From positions 50,011-66,087 of the forward strand of contig DPGH01000003.1 in NCBI GenBank assembly GCA_003523255.1: a DNA stretch of 16,077 nucleotides, read 5' to 3'. The notes below the pieces were generated by a model that saw only the letters and a program-made list of their open reading frames with translations, had not been told where the DNA came from and did not search any database. Shown one piece after another: positions 5,830 to 11,850 of this stretch; positions within the stretch are counted from its first letter, which is position 1; every line of letters begins with the position of its first letter. The position numbers were made by a program, and so were the translations under genes. Origin of the DNA: Clostridiales bacterium. GTDB lineage: Bacteria > Bacillota > Clostridia > Christensenellales > Borkfalkiaceae.

Positions 5830-5959
5830 GGGCAATAATATTTTCAGGTTTATTTTAATGGTATATGCTTATATTATACCGCCGATTATCATAGTGCAAC
5901 TCGCTGCGAGAATAAATTCGCTCGGCGACAGAATATTATTCGGCTCTAAAAAGAAATAA
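5723..5959 (+). CDS. Small membrane protein, 3' part in the +1 frame
   Basis: The 78-residue frame overlaps the preceding one by 107 nt and has no ribosome binding site of its own. It holds two hydrophobic helices: one at about residues 1-20 (MFLLISIIPVVNWITMG) and one at about 42-63 (IFRFILMVYAYIIPPIIIV). A charged loop lies between them (YLKSRGRYEGNN), and the tail is basic (GSKKK). Upstream in this frame a stop lies at 5705-5707, inside the VKK codons of the other frame. It most likely forms the C-terminal 70% of a 109-residue two-helix protein. Separate translation from the ATG at 5723 is possible but has little support. Confidence 0.6.
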   Translation: MFLLISIIPVVNWITMGCALYCYNNLCYLKSRGRYEGNNIFRFILMVYAYIIPPIIIVQLAARINSLGDRILFGSKKK

Positions 5960-5963
5960 AACG

Positions 5964-5991
5964 AAAAAACGGCGAGAGCCGTTTTTTTTTT
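5964..5991 (+). terminator. Intrinsic terminator after the small membrane protein
   Basis: The stem AAAAAACGGC (5964-5973) pairs with GCCGTTTTTT (5978-5987) around a GAGA tetraloop, and ten Ts follow the GCCG. It lies 4 nt past the stop. Confidence 0.9.
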
Positions 5992-6048
5992 CGTTGCCTG
6001 TGCTTTTAAAATAAAATCCGTAAAAGTTTGTGTGCGGCTTATGCGTAT

Positions 6049-6077
6049 TTGACAAAACCCGATTGTTTTGCTACAAT
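6049..6077 (+). promoter_or_regulatory. Promoter for the short-chain dehydrogenase
   Basis: TTGACA (6049-6054), 17 bp, TACAAT (6072-6077). The expected start is near 6084, 24 nt before the ATG, leaving room for the AAGGAG site at 6095-6100. Confidence 0.8.
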
Positions 6078-6107
6078 ATGCGGTAGAAAAAGTTAAGGAG
6101 AACGAAT

Positions 6108-6908
6108 ATGGGATTTTTAACGGGTAAAACCGCAATAATAACCGGCGGCGGCAGAGCCGTTTTAAGCGACGGTACTTGCGGCTCTATAGGCTACGGAATA
6201 GCGACGGCTTACGCAAAAGAGGGCGCGAACCTCGTTTTAACCGGTCGTAACGAGAAAAAACTCGCCGACGCGAAAGAAGAACTCGAAAGATTATACGGCA
6301 TAAAAGTGCTCGCCGTACCTGCGGACGTAAATGCAGGAGCGGATAACGAGGCGACCGTAAACGGCGTGGTTAAAGCCGCGAGAGACGCTTTCGGCAGGAT
6401 AGACGTGCTTATAAACAACGCGCAGGCTTCGGCTTCCGGCGTTACGATAGAAAAGAACACGACGGAGCAATTCGACCTTGCGATTTACTCCGGCTTATAC
6501 GCAACCTTTTATTATATGAAGGCTTGCTATCCGTACTTAAAAGAAACGCGCGGCACCGTAATAAACTTTGCTTCGGGCGCGGGTCTTTTCGGCAATTACG
6601 GTCAGTGCGCGTACGCCGCGGCAAAAGAAGGTATACGCGGGTTAACCCGTGTTGCTGCAACCGAATGGGGTAAAGACGGCGTAAACGCAAACGTTATATG
6701 CCCGCTCGCCTGGACCGCTCAACTCGAAAAATTCGAACAGAGTTATCCGGACGCTTTTAAAGCAAACGTTAAAATGCCGCCTATGGGGCATTTCGGCGAC
6801 GTGGAAAAAGAAATAGGCAGGGTGTGCGTGCAACTTGCTTCGCCCGATTTTAAGTATATGAGCGGCGAGACTATAACGCTTGAAGGCGGAATGGGTTTAA
6901 GACCTTAA
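6108..6908 (+). CDS. Short-chain dehydrogenase/reductase (SDR), NAD(P)-dependent
   Basis: This 266-residue classical SDR has a Rossmann start (KTAIITGGG, 7-15) with the nucleotide loop stretched by about nine residues (RAVLSDGTC) before GSIGYGIA. TGRN (45-48) follows the second strand; Arg47 favours NADP(H). ADV is at 72-74 and NNAQ at 103-106 (usually NNAG). The catalytic residues are Ser156 (FASGAG), Tyr169 and Lys173 (YAAAK). The C-terminal LASPDFKYMSGETITLEGG is the usual FabG-like ending. It acts in the cytoplasm on a carbonyl or hydroxyl group; the substrate is unknown, and FabG is unlikely because no fatty-acid genes adjoin. AAGGAG lies 7 nt before the ATG. The gene is monocistronic, with its own promoter and terminator. 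Confidence 0.92.
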   Translation: MGFLTGKTAIITGGGRAVLSDGTCGSIGYGIATAYAKEGANLVLTGRNEKKLADAKEELERLYGIKVLAVPADVNAGADNEATVNGVVKAARDAFGRIDVLINNAQASASGVTIEKNTTEQFDLAIYSGLYATFYYMKACYPYLKETRGTVINFASGAGLFGNYGQCAYAAAKEGIRGLTRVAATEWGKDGVNANVICPLAWTAQLEKFEQSYPDAFKANVKMPPMGHFGDVEKEIGRVCVQLASPDFKYMSGETITLEGGMGLRP

Positions 6909-6916
6909 AAACGAAT

Positions 6917-6972
6917 AAAACGGGGCGGTAAAAACAGGCAACGATATACGCTTGATTTTCAGCCCCGTTTTT
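6917..6972 (+). terminator. Long-loop terminator after the SDR, overlapping the next promoter
   Basis: AAAACGGGGC (6917-6926) pairs perfectly with GCCCCGTTTT (6962-6971) across a 35-nt loop, with TT and G following. It lies 9 nt past the stop. The 3' arm forms part of the spacer of the promoter at 6952-6980. Confidence 0.6.
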
Positions 6973-6980
6973 GTTATAAT
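6952..6980 (+). promoter_or_regulatory. Promoter for the sugar transferase
   Basis: TTGATT (6952-6957), 17 bp, TATAAT (6975-6980). The -35 box lies in the loop of the SDR terminator and the spacer contains its 3' arm, so readthrough polymerase and initiation compete for the same bases. Confidence 0.65.
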
Positions 6981-7003
6981 TTAACCGTAAAACGAACTAC
7001 GAA

Positions 7004-7021
7004 GGGCGAAAGCATTCGCCC
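7004..7021 (+). promoter_or_regulatory. Leader hairpin upstream of the sugar transferase start
   Basis: GGGCGAA (7004-7010) pairs with TTCGCCC (7015-7021) around an AGCA loop, 11 nt before the ATG. The only ribosome-binding-like sequence, GAAGGG (7001-7006), is partly inside the stem and 26 nt from the start codon. The hairpin may hide the site, or bring it nearer to the ATG. Confidence 0.4.
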
Positions 7022-7032
7022 GCGGATGAAAT

Positions 7033-7737
7033 ATGGAAGAAAACAACATTGTAAACGTAAGCGAAACGCCTTATAAACTTAAATTCGGTCAAAAGGTATA
7101 CGTTTTTATAAAATCGATATTAGACTGGCTTTTCGCGCTTGTTTGCGTAGTGGTTTTTTCGCCGCTGTGGCTCGTTCTTTTTATAGCTATAAAAATAGAT
7201 TCTAAGGGACCTGCCATATTCAGTCAGGAAAGAATAGGTAAAAACAGAAAACCGTTTAAGTGCTGTAAATGGCGCAGTATGTCTGTTTCTGCCCCGCACG
7301 ACACCGCTACGAGAGATTTGGAGAACGCCGACGCATACATTACCAAAGTCGGGCACTTTATCAGAAAAACCTCGTTGGACGAACTCGGTCAACTCTTTAA
7401 CGTTCTTACGTTCAAAATGAGTTTTATCGGTTACAGACCGCTGCTTGCAAAAGAAACCGTCGCGGACGAGTTAAGATTTCAAAAAGGCGTTTACAAACTG
7501 AAACCCGGCATAACGGGGTGGGCGCAAGTCCATGGCAGAGACCTTATCGACGACCGCAAAAAAACGGAATACGACGAATATTATTTAAGGAACGTTTCTT
7601 TGTGGCTTGACATAAAAATATTCTTTTTGACGGTTAAAAAGGTGTTCAAAGAGGACGACATTCACGAGGGCGTTATTACGGATGAGAAATCCGCGCCGAC
7701 TGCGGACGAAGTGGCGGCGACCGATAATAAAGAATAA
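7033..7737 (+). CDS. Initiating sugar-phosphate transferase (polyprenyl phosphate PGT, WcaJ/PglC type)
   Basis: This 234-residue enzyme belongs to the monotopic phosphoglycosyltransferases, which move a sugar phosphate from a UDP-sugar to undecaprenyl phosphate and so start a surface glycan. One membrane-embedded helix lies at about 30-54 with Ser-Pro (43-44), as in the re-entrant hairpin of PglC. The conserved core follows: GPAIFSQERIGKN (59-71), KWRSM (79-83), SLDELGQL with the Asp116-Glu117 catalytic dyad, and KPGITGWAQVHGRD near 160. The usual 'GPRP' reads GYRP (133-136). An acidic tail of about 20 residues ends the protein. It lacks the extra N-terminal helices of full-length WcaJ. No polysaccharide cluster adjoins, so the glycan it starts is unknown. 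There is no strong ribosome binding site; a leader hairpin precedes the ATG. Confidence 0.9.
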   Translation: MEENNIVNVSETPYKLKFGQKVYVFIKSILDWLFALVCVVVFSPLWLVLFIAIKIDSKGPAIFSQERIGKNRKPFKCCKWRSMSVSAPHDTATRDLENADAYITKVGHFIRKTSLDELGQLFNVLTFKMSFIGYRPLLAKETVADELRFQKGVYKLKPGITGWAQVHGRDLIDDRKKTEYDEYYLRNVSLWLDIKIFFLTVKKVFKEDDIHEGVITDEKSAPTADEVAATDNKE

Positions 7738-7754
7738 TATAACGACGAATATGA

Positions 7755-7787
7755 AAAAACTCGACGAATTTTTCGTCGGTTTTTTTT
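7755..7787 (+). terminator. Intrinsic terminator after the sugar transferase
   Basis: CGACGAA (7762-7768) pairs with TTCGTCG (7772-7778). A-rich and T-rich flanks extend the stem, and eight Ts follow. Confidence 0.8.
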
Positions 7788-7810
7788 CGTTTTAAAAAAC
7801 GCGTACGGTG

Positions 7811-7839
7811 TTGACTTATGTATGAAAAACCTATACAAT
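7811..7839 (+). promoter_or_regulatory. Promoter for the GH28-like gene
   Basis: TTGACT (7811-7816), 17 bp, TACAAT (7834-7839). The start is expected near 7846, 37 nt before the ATG. Confidence 0.75.
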
Positions 7840-7882
7840 ATATAAGTAAACAAAAACACGGGCGAAAGCAAAAGGAAACACG

Positions 7883-9277
7883 ATGAACACTAAAATTTAC
7901 GACGTAACCGACTACGGCGCAACCTGCGACCGAAAATTATGCACCGCGGGCGTGCAAAAAGCCATAGACGATTGTTATGCGGAGGGCGGCGGAACGGTTT
8001 TGTTCCCGCGCGGGGTGTTCGTGCTTTCCACCGTATTCTTAAAAAGCGGCGTGCATATCGTATTATCCGAGGGAACAGAGATTTTAGGCGCACCCTCTTT
8101 TTACGACTACGCACCGGAGGAAAAGTTTGAATTCCCGGTATATCAGGATTCCTCGCATACGTACTTTCACTGTTCCATGTTCGTCGGAGAAAATCTGACG
8201 GATATATCCGTAACGGGTAAAGGCGTTATAGACATGCGTTCGGTATGGGATGAAGACGACGTTCGCAAAATCGTACACCGCGGTCCCAAATGCATTGCTT
8301 TAAAACTTTGCAAAAACGTTAAAATCGACGGAATAACCGTAAACAACGTTACGGATCTTGCTATATATTTCGCGGGGTGCGAAAACGTTGAAGTCGGTAA
8401 CGTGAAAATGAGGACGTATATCGACGGGGTTTCTCCGGATAACTCTAAAAACGTTTACATACACGACTGCGATATCGAGGCGGGCGACGACGCGGTAGTG
8501 CTTAAATCTTCTTACAATCTTAACAAAGTGGCTTATTGCGAAAACGTTACCGTTAAAGATTGTAAACTTAAAAGTCGCTGTAACGGCATAAAATTCGGTA
8601 CGGAGTCTAACGGCGGTTTTATAAACGTAACGATAGAAAACGTTACCGTGTGCGAAACGCGTTTTGCGGGCATTGCGATAGAATCGGTAGACGGTGCGAT
8701 CGTAGACGGCGCGAGTTTTAAAAACGTTGCGATGACGAACGTCGGCACGCCGATTTTTGTCGTAATAGGCGAGCGCATGAGAGGACCGGCGGGCAGAGAA
8801 ATAGGAAAAATCAGAAACGTATCGTTTGAAAACGTTACCGCGGTCGGTCCTTACGAGCCTTATAAAACGATAGAATGGAATTATTTAAGTTACGTTGCGA
8901 AAGACGACGTTCAGGAACCCTGGAATTTCGGTACGGGCGAAGGACTTAACGACGGAAAATCTCTTACGAGAGATTCGGTCTGGCAAACCTCTTCCGGCGT
9001 GTACGGGTTAGAAGGTAATTATGTGGAAAACGTTTCGTTTAAAAACGTGTATTTCGAGTTGAGCGGCGGTTATAAGGGCGAACCGCCCGTCGCTAAGGAG
9101 AAAATGCAAGACTATCCCGAAGTGTACGTTTACGGCAGGATTTTACCCGCAAAAGGGATATTCTTCCGTTACGTTAAAAACTTATCGCTCGATAACGTAA
9201 AGATTAAAACTTTGCGAGAGGATGACAGAAAAGATTTTATTTTCGACAGATGCGTTTCGGTAGCGGATAAAGCGTAG
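7883..9277 (+). CDS. GH28-like glycosidase (polygalacturonase superfamily), cytoplasmic
   Basis: This 464-residue protein has the right-handed beta-helix signature of pectin-acting enzymes. It begins YDVTDYGA, continues QKAIDDCYAEGGGTVLFPRG (25-44) and then runs through many 'N(V/I)' coil turns. The GH28 acid residues are present: Asp181 and Asp186 in YIDGVSPDNS, and Asp202-Asp203 in EAGDDAVVLKS. The usual GHG is replaced by CNGIKFGTES (233-242), and the RIK motif by AGIAIES (262-268), so cleavage chemistry or substrate may differ from standard polygalacturonase. There is no signal peptide: the N-terminus goes straight into the fold. It probably acts on imported oligosaccharides, for example galacturonic acid or rhamnose containing ones. 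An AAAAGGAA site ends 6 nt before the ATG. The gene stands alone, with its own promoter and terminator. Confidence 0.85.
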   Translation: MNTKIYDVTDYGATCDRKLCTAGVQKAIDDCYAEGGGTVLFPRGVFVLSTVFLKSGVHIVLSEGTEILGAPSFYDYAPEEKFEFPVYQDSSHTYFHCSMFVGENLTDISVTGKGVIDMRSVWDEDDVRKIVHRGPKCIALKLCKNVKIDGITVNNVTDLAIYFAGCENVEVGNVKMRTYIDGVSPDNSKNVYIHDCDIEAGDDAVVLKSSYNLNKVAYCENVTVKDCKLKSRCNGIKFGTESNGGFINVTIENVTVCETRFAGIAIESVDGAIVDGASFKNVAMTNVGTPIFVVIGERMRGPAGREIGKIRNVSFENVTAVGPYEPYKTIEWNYLSYVAKDDVQEPWNFGTGEGLNDGKSLTRDSVWQTSSGVYGLEGNYVENVSFKNVYFELSGGYKGEPPVAKEKMQDYPEVYVYGRILPAKGIFFRYVKNLSLDNVKIKTLREDDRKDFIFDRCVSVADKA

Positions 9278-9293
9278 CGACAAATTATTGATA

Positions 9294-9335
9294 AAAACCG
9301 CAAAGCGGCGTTAATCGCCGCTTTGCGGTTTTGTT
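9294..9335. terminator. Bidirectional terminator between the GH28-like gene and trmO
   Basis: A 17-bp perfect hairpin (arms 9294-9310 and 9316-9332, core CCGCAAAGCGGCG, loop TTAAT) is flanked by A and T runs on both sides and lies between convergent genes. It can end both transcripts. Confidence 0.88.
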
Positions 9336-9340
9336 TATTG

Positions 9341-10018
9341 TTAAAGTTCCGTTATTTCGGTTACGACGAGCGCGCCGTTATCCGAACGAAACTTTACGTT
9401 AAAGCCGCAAAATTTCATTCCGTATTCTCTGCCGCTTTTGTGGTAAGACGGGCGCGGGTCGTCTGCAAGACAGTTTTTAAGCGTTTCGATTTTGTCTTGC
9501 GGAAAGTTTTCCGGCACCGCGCAATCGAGTTCTACGGTAAGCCTGTAATCTTTGCAGTCCGAAGAGAATCCGCCTTTCGCTTCCGTTACGCAGTCGTAAT
9601 CGGGTAAATACGGCTTTACGTCGTATATCGGCGTGCCGCTTACGAGGTCCACGCCGGAAACGAGCAATATTTTACCTTGAGGAGAATTCTTTACGCCTTC
9701 GAGTTTTACGACCGAAAGCCCTAACCTGTTCGGGCGGTTGGGAGAGCGTGATGCAAACACGCCGACTTTTTCGTTACCGCCGAGCCGGGGCGGTCTTACG
9801 AGCGGAGAAAATGGTTTATCTTCGGTTAGCGAAAACCCGAATATAAGCCACAAATGAGAGTATTGCTCTATTCCGCGCAGAGCGTCATCCGCCCGGAATT
9901 CGGGTTCGAATATAATTTTACCGAGCGCGGTTTTCACTCTGCCGCTTTGGCGCGGCACGCCGAATTTTTCGTCAAAGTCGGTTATAACCCGCGCGACGGG
10001 CGTGATTAACGATTGCAT
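9341..10018 (-). CDS. trmO: tRNA (N6-threonylcarbamoyladenosine-37) N6-methyltransferase TrmO (TsaA/YaeB family)
   Basis: This 225-residue protein carries the TrmO beta-barrel signatures. These are the start ITPVARVITDFDEKFGVPRQ, YSHLWLIFGF (53-62), VGVFASRSPNRPNRLGLSVV (85-104), VDLVSGTPIYDVKPYLPDYD (123-142) and the C-terminal DPRPSYHK (187-194). The family uses S-adenosylmethionine to methylate t6A at position 37 of threonine tRNAs, tuning decoding. AAAGGAG (10030-10024) lies 5 nt before the ATG. It is divergent from maf and convergent with the GH28-like gene, with which it shares a terminator. Length and motifs are complete. It is the second translation-related element here besides the tRNA genes, but nothing links them in one operon. 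Confidence 0.93.
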   Translation of the reverse strand: MQSLITPVARVITDFDEKFGVPRQSGRVKTALGKIIFEPEFRADDALRGIEQYSHLWLIFGFSLTEDKPFSPLVRPPRLGGNEKVGVFASRSPNRPNRLGLSVVKLEGVKNSPQGKILLVSGVDLVSGTPIYDVKPYLPDYDCVTEAKGGFSSDCKDYRLTVELDCAVPENFPQDKIETLKNCLADDPRPSYHKSGREYGMKFCGFNVKFRSDNGALVVTEITEL

Positions 10019-10057
10019 ATATGCTCCTTTGAACGTTTAAGCATACGTTCATACGCT

Positions 10058-10086
10058 ATTTTACCTTTTTTTGAGCCGTCGGTCTA
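10058..10086 (-). promoter_or_regulatory. Candidate promoter for trmO
   Basis: On the minus strand TAGACC (10086-10081) and TAAAAT (10063-10058) are 17 bp apart. The start would be near 10051, leaving a leader of about 33 nt that contains the AAAGGAG site. Confidence 0.4.
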
Positions 10087-10105
10087 CTTTTTACACGAAA
10101 TATTT

Positions 10106-10133
10106 TTGAAAACGACCGCGTTCGTGTTACAAT
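10106..10133 (+). promoter_or_regulatory. Promoter for maf, placed for a leaderless message
   Basis: TTGAAA (10106-10111), 16 bp, TACAAT (10128-10133). The first transcribed base is expected 6-8 nt downstream, at 10139-10141; the maf ATG is at 10140. Confidence 0.6.
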
Positions 10134-10139
10134 GTGAAT

Positions 10140-10694
10140 ATGAAATTGTTTTTGGCAAGCAACTCGCCGCGGCGGCGAGAAATTCTTACTCGTTACGGGT
10201 ACGAGTTTACGGTTATTAAAAGCGACTTCGAGGAGGTTGGGGATTATGCCGACCCCGTTACGGAAACGGAAAACTTTGCGCTCGGCAAAGCGGAAAACGT
10301 TTTGGCTAAACTCAAAAACGTACCGGACGCCGTGGTTATCGGGGCGGACACCGTCGTATATTACGGAGGCAAAATAATCGGTAAACCGAAAGACGCAAAA
10401 GAGGCTGAAGAATATTTAAAAACGCTGTCGGGCAACACGCATACCGTGGTAACGGGTTACGCGATTTTGTCGGCAAAAAAGCGCGTTTCGGGACACGGCG
10501 TTTCTCACGTAACGTTTAACGTTTTGTCTGAAAGTCTTATTAAAGAGTACGTCGCCACGGGTAAACCGCTCGATAAGGCGGGGGCGTACGGTTTGCAGGA
10601 CGGATTCGATTTAACCGCTCGTTATCAAGGCAGTTACTGGAATATAGTGGGTTTGCCGATAGAAAAAATCGAAAAGGAATTGAAAGAATTTTAA
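10140..10694 (+). CDS. maf: Maf-type nucleoside triphosphate pyrophosphatase
   Basis: This 184-residue protein opens with LFLASNSPRRREIL (residues 3-16), the Maf signature loop. It continues with VIGADTVV, where Asp70 is the catalytic base, and then GKPKDAKEA, HTVVTGYAI and TGKPLDKAGAYGLQD (140-154). These are the motifs of the YhdE-like subfamily, which hydrolyses dTTP, UTP and modified pyrimidine nucleotides to monophosphates, a house-cleaning role. The frame opens at a GTG at 10134, but that overlaps the end of the -10 box; the ATG at 10140 begins the conserved sequence. No ribosome binding site is present, and the ATG falls on the predicted transcript start, so translation is probably leaderless. 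It is divergent from trmO. Confidence 0.93.
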   Translation: MKLFLASNSPRRREILTRYGYEFTVIKSDFEEVGDYADPVTETENFALGKAENVLAKLKNVPDAVVIGADTVVYYGGKIIGKPKDAKEAEEYLKTLSGNTHTVVTGYAILSAKKRVSGHGVSHVTFNVLSESLIKEYVATGKPLDKAGAYGLQDGFDLTARYQGSYWNIVGLPIEKIEKELKEF

Positions 10695-10695
10695 T

Positions 10696-10729
10696 AAAAA
10701 ACTCCCCGTAAGGCTTGCCTTACGGGGAG
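10696..10729 (-). terminator. Terminator for the leftward small membrane protein gene
   Basis: A hairpin of up to 12-13 bp (10702-10714 with 10717-10729, core CTCCCCGTAAGG) has a six-T run on the minus strand. On the plus strand no T run follows directly, so it serves the leftward gene best. It also lies just after maf and may partly stop that transcript. Confidence 0.78.
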
Positions 10730-10737
10730 AATTCGTT

Positions 10738-10959
10738 TTAGATATCGAGTATTCTGAAAATGCGTTTGTTCAAAATCATAAAAATGAGGTCGAGAATCCA
10801 AACGATGGTAAAACCGAAGATAAGGCGAATAAGTCCCGCTACGATTTTGCCCTCCATAAAACGAGTTGCCGCGCCGCAAATCCATGCGGTGAACGGGATA
10901 ATGGCGAGGATAACGCTGACTAAATAACTTAAACCGAAATAATCGCTTTTACGAGCCAT
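10738..10959 (-). CDS. Small two-helix membrane protein, function unknown
   Basis: This 73-residue protein has a short polar start (MARKSDYFG), helix one at about 11-31 (YLVSVILAIIPFTAWICGAA), a charged turn (RFMEGKIVAG), helix two at about 41-63 (LIRLIFGFTIVWILDLIFMI) and a basic tail. AAGGAGGGG lies about 12 nt before the ATG, longer than usual spacing. A promoter with TTGACA and TATAAT lies upstream, and the hairpin at 10702-10729 follows the stop. I do not recognise a named function. The layout resembles small TM2-like proteins whose roles are mostly unknown. It stands alone in its transcript. Confidence 0.7.
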   Translation of the reverse strand: MARKSDYFGLSYLVSVILAIIPFTAWICGAATRFMEGKIVAGLIRLIFGFTIVWILDLIFMILNKRIFRILDI

Positions 10960-10992
10960 GATAAAAAGCCCCTCCTTTTTGTTTATAAATAT

Positions 10993-11023
10993 ATTATACT
11001 ACTAAAATGACGGCAAGTGTCAA
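10993..11023 (-). promoter_or_regulatory. Promoter for the 73-residue membrane protein
   Basis: On the minus strand a perfect TTGACA (11023-11018) is followed after 19 bp by TATAAT (10998-10993); TAGTAT at 16 bp is an alternative -10. The spacing is off the optimum, but both boxes are good. Confidence 0.5.
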
Positions 11024-11073
11024 ATAAAAATAAAATATTTCCGAATTTATTTTTAAAGTTTGTAACAATTAAC

Positions 11074-11102
11074 TTGCATTATTTCTTAAAATATGTTAAA
11101 TT
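11074..11102 (+). promoter_or_regulatory. Promoter for tRNA-Ser
   Basis: TTGCAT (11074-11079), 17 bp, TAAATT (11097-11102) preceded by TGT, an extended -10. The mature 5' end follows 16 nt later. Confidence 0.5.
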
Positions 11103-11118
11103 AGTTTAGACCGCAGAC

Positions 11119-11206
11119 GGAGAGATGTCAGAGTGGTCGAATGTGCTCGCTTGGAAAGCGTGTATACCGCAAGGTATCGGAGGTTCGAATCCTCTTCTCT
11201 CCGCCA
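11119..11206 (+). tRNA. tRNA-Ser, anticodon GGA
   Basis: This is a class II tRNA of 88 nt. The acceptor is GGAGAGA/TCTCTCC, the anticodon loop TTGGAAA (GGA at 11153-11155), the long variable arm has stem TACC/GGTA with a GCAA loop, and the T arm is GGAGG/CCTCT with TTCGAAT. The discriminator is G and the CCA is encoded. Two stem positions do not pair: T11128 faces T11144 in the D stem and T11147 faces T11161 in the anticodon stem. Identity features of tRNA-Ser are otherwise complete. Confidence 0.93.
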
Positions 11207-11207
11207 C

Positions 11208-11240
11208 AAAGCCAAAACCGAATTCGGTTTTGGCTTTTTT
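11208..11240 (+). terminator. Intrinsic terminator after tRNA-Ser
   Basis: AAAGCCAAAACCG (11208-11220) pairs perfectly with CGGTTTTGGCTTT (11225-11237) around AATT, ending in a six-T run. It begins one base after the CCA. Confidence 0.88.
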
Positions 11241-11296
11241 AACAAAACGCACGCGCGGACGGTTCCGCGTAAATATAACGTAAGGGTTCAGAAAAG

Positions 11297-11779
11297 TTGA
11301 GCGTAATAATTCATCCTATAAAGCCCGTTAAAGACGAAAATTCCCGTACGCTCGTTTTGGGTAGTTTTCCTTCGGTAAAGTCGCGGGCGGCTAACTTTTA
11401 TTACGCACACCCGCAAAACAGATTCTGGCGGGTGATGGCGGCGGTTTTTTGCACCCCCGTACCCGTTACCGTAGAAGAGAAAATTGCCCTACTTAAAAAT
11501 AACGGCATTGCCTTGTACGACGTTATAGAAGCCTGTGAAATAACGGGTAGCGCGGATTCTTCGGTAAAAAACGTGGTGCCGTGCGATATATCCGCCTTGC
11601 TTAACGGCACTAAAATAAACAGGGTGTTTGTAAACGGCAAAACTGCGGAAAAGTTTTACGTTAAATATCTCGAAAGCGTTTCGCATATAAAGTGCGTCGC
11701 ATTGCCTTCGACAAGTCCCGCAAACGCCGCATACTCGCTCGAAAGGCTCATTGCCGCCTGGAGCGTTTTGAAAAAATAG
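11297..11779 (+). CDS. DNA-deoxyinosine (hypoxanthine/uracil) glycosylase, UDG superfamily
   Basis: This 160-residue protein shows the superfamily layout. Motif one, TLVLGSFPSVKS (18-29), is followed by FYYAHPQNRFWRVM (34-47). The middle ALYDVIEACEITGSADSS (72-89) and the final LPSTSPAN (136-143) give the minor-groove loop. The HPQNRFW motif is typical of the hypoxanthine-DNA glycosylase group (family 6), which removes deaminated adenine from DNA to start base excision repair; activity on uracil is less certain. The frame begins at a TTG (11297) with AAGGG 10 nt upstream, and no ATG near the start would keep motif one. The glycosyltransferase gene follows after 71 nt containing a hairpin without a T run. 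Confidence 0.85.
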   Translation: MSVIIHPIKPVKDENSRTLVLGSFPSVKSRAANFYYAHPQNRFWRVMAAVFCTPVPVTVEEKIALLKNNGIALYDVIEACEITGSADSSVKNVVPCDISALLNGTKINRVFVNGKTAEKFYVKYLESVSHIKCVALPSTSPANAAYSLERLIAAWSVLKK

Positions 11780-11797
11780 AGGGGAAATCAAACGGTG

Positions 11798-11831
11798 TAA
11801 TCGCGACCGCGCCGGTTTTCGGCGGCGATTA
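11798..11831 (+). other. Hairpin between the glycosylase and glycosyltransferase genes
   Basis: TAATCGC (11798-11804) pairs with GCGATTA (11825-11831). Stacked inside is CGCCG/CGGCG (11810-11814/11820-11824) with a GTTTT loop and a five-base bulge. No T run follows, so it is not a terminator. It ends 5 nt before the AAAGGAG of the next gene and could affect mRNA processing or translation. Confidence 0.4.
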
Positions 11832-11850
11832 GCCGTAAAGGAGCGTTAAA

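Noticed and set aside
9323..9607. Plus-strand open frame of 94 codons
   Set aside because: It lies antisense to trmO, whose motifs are complete.
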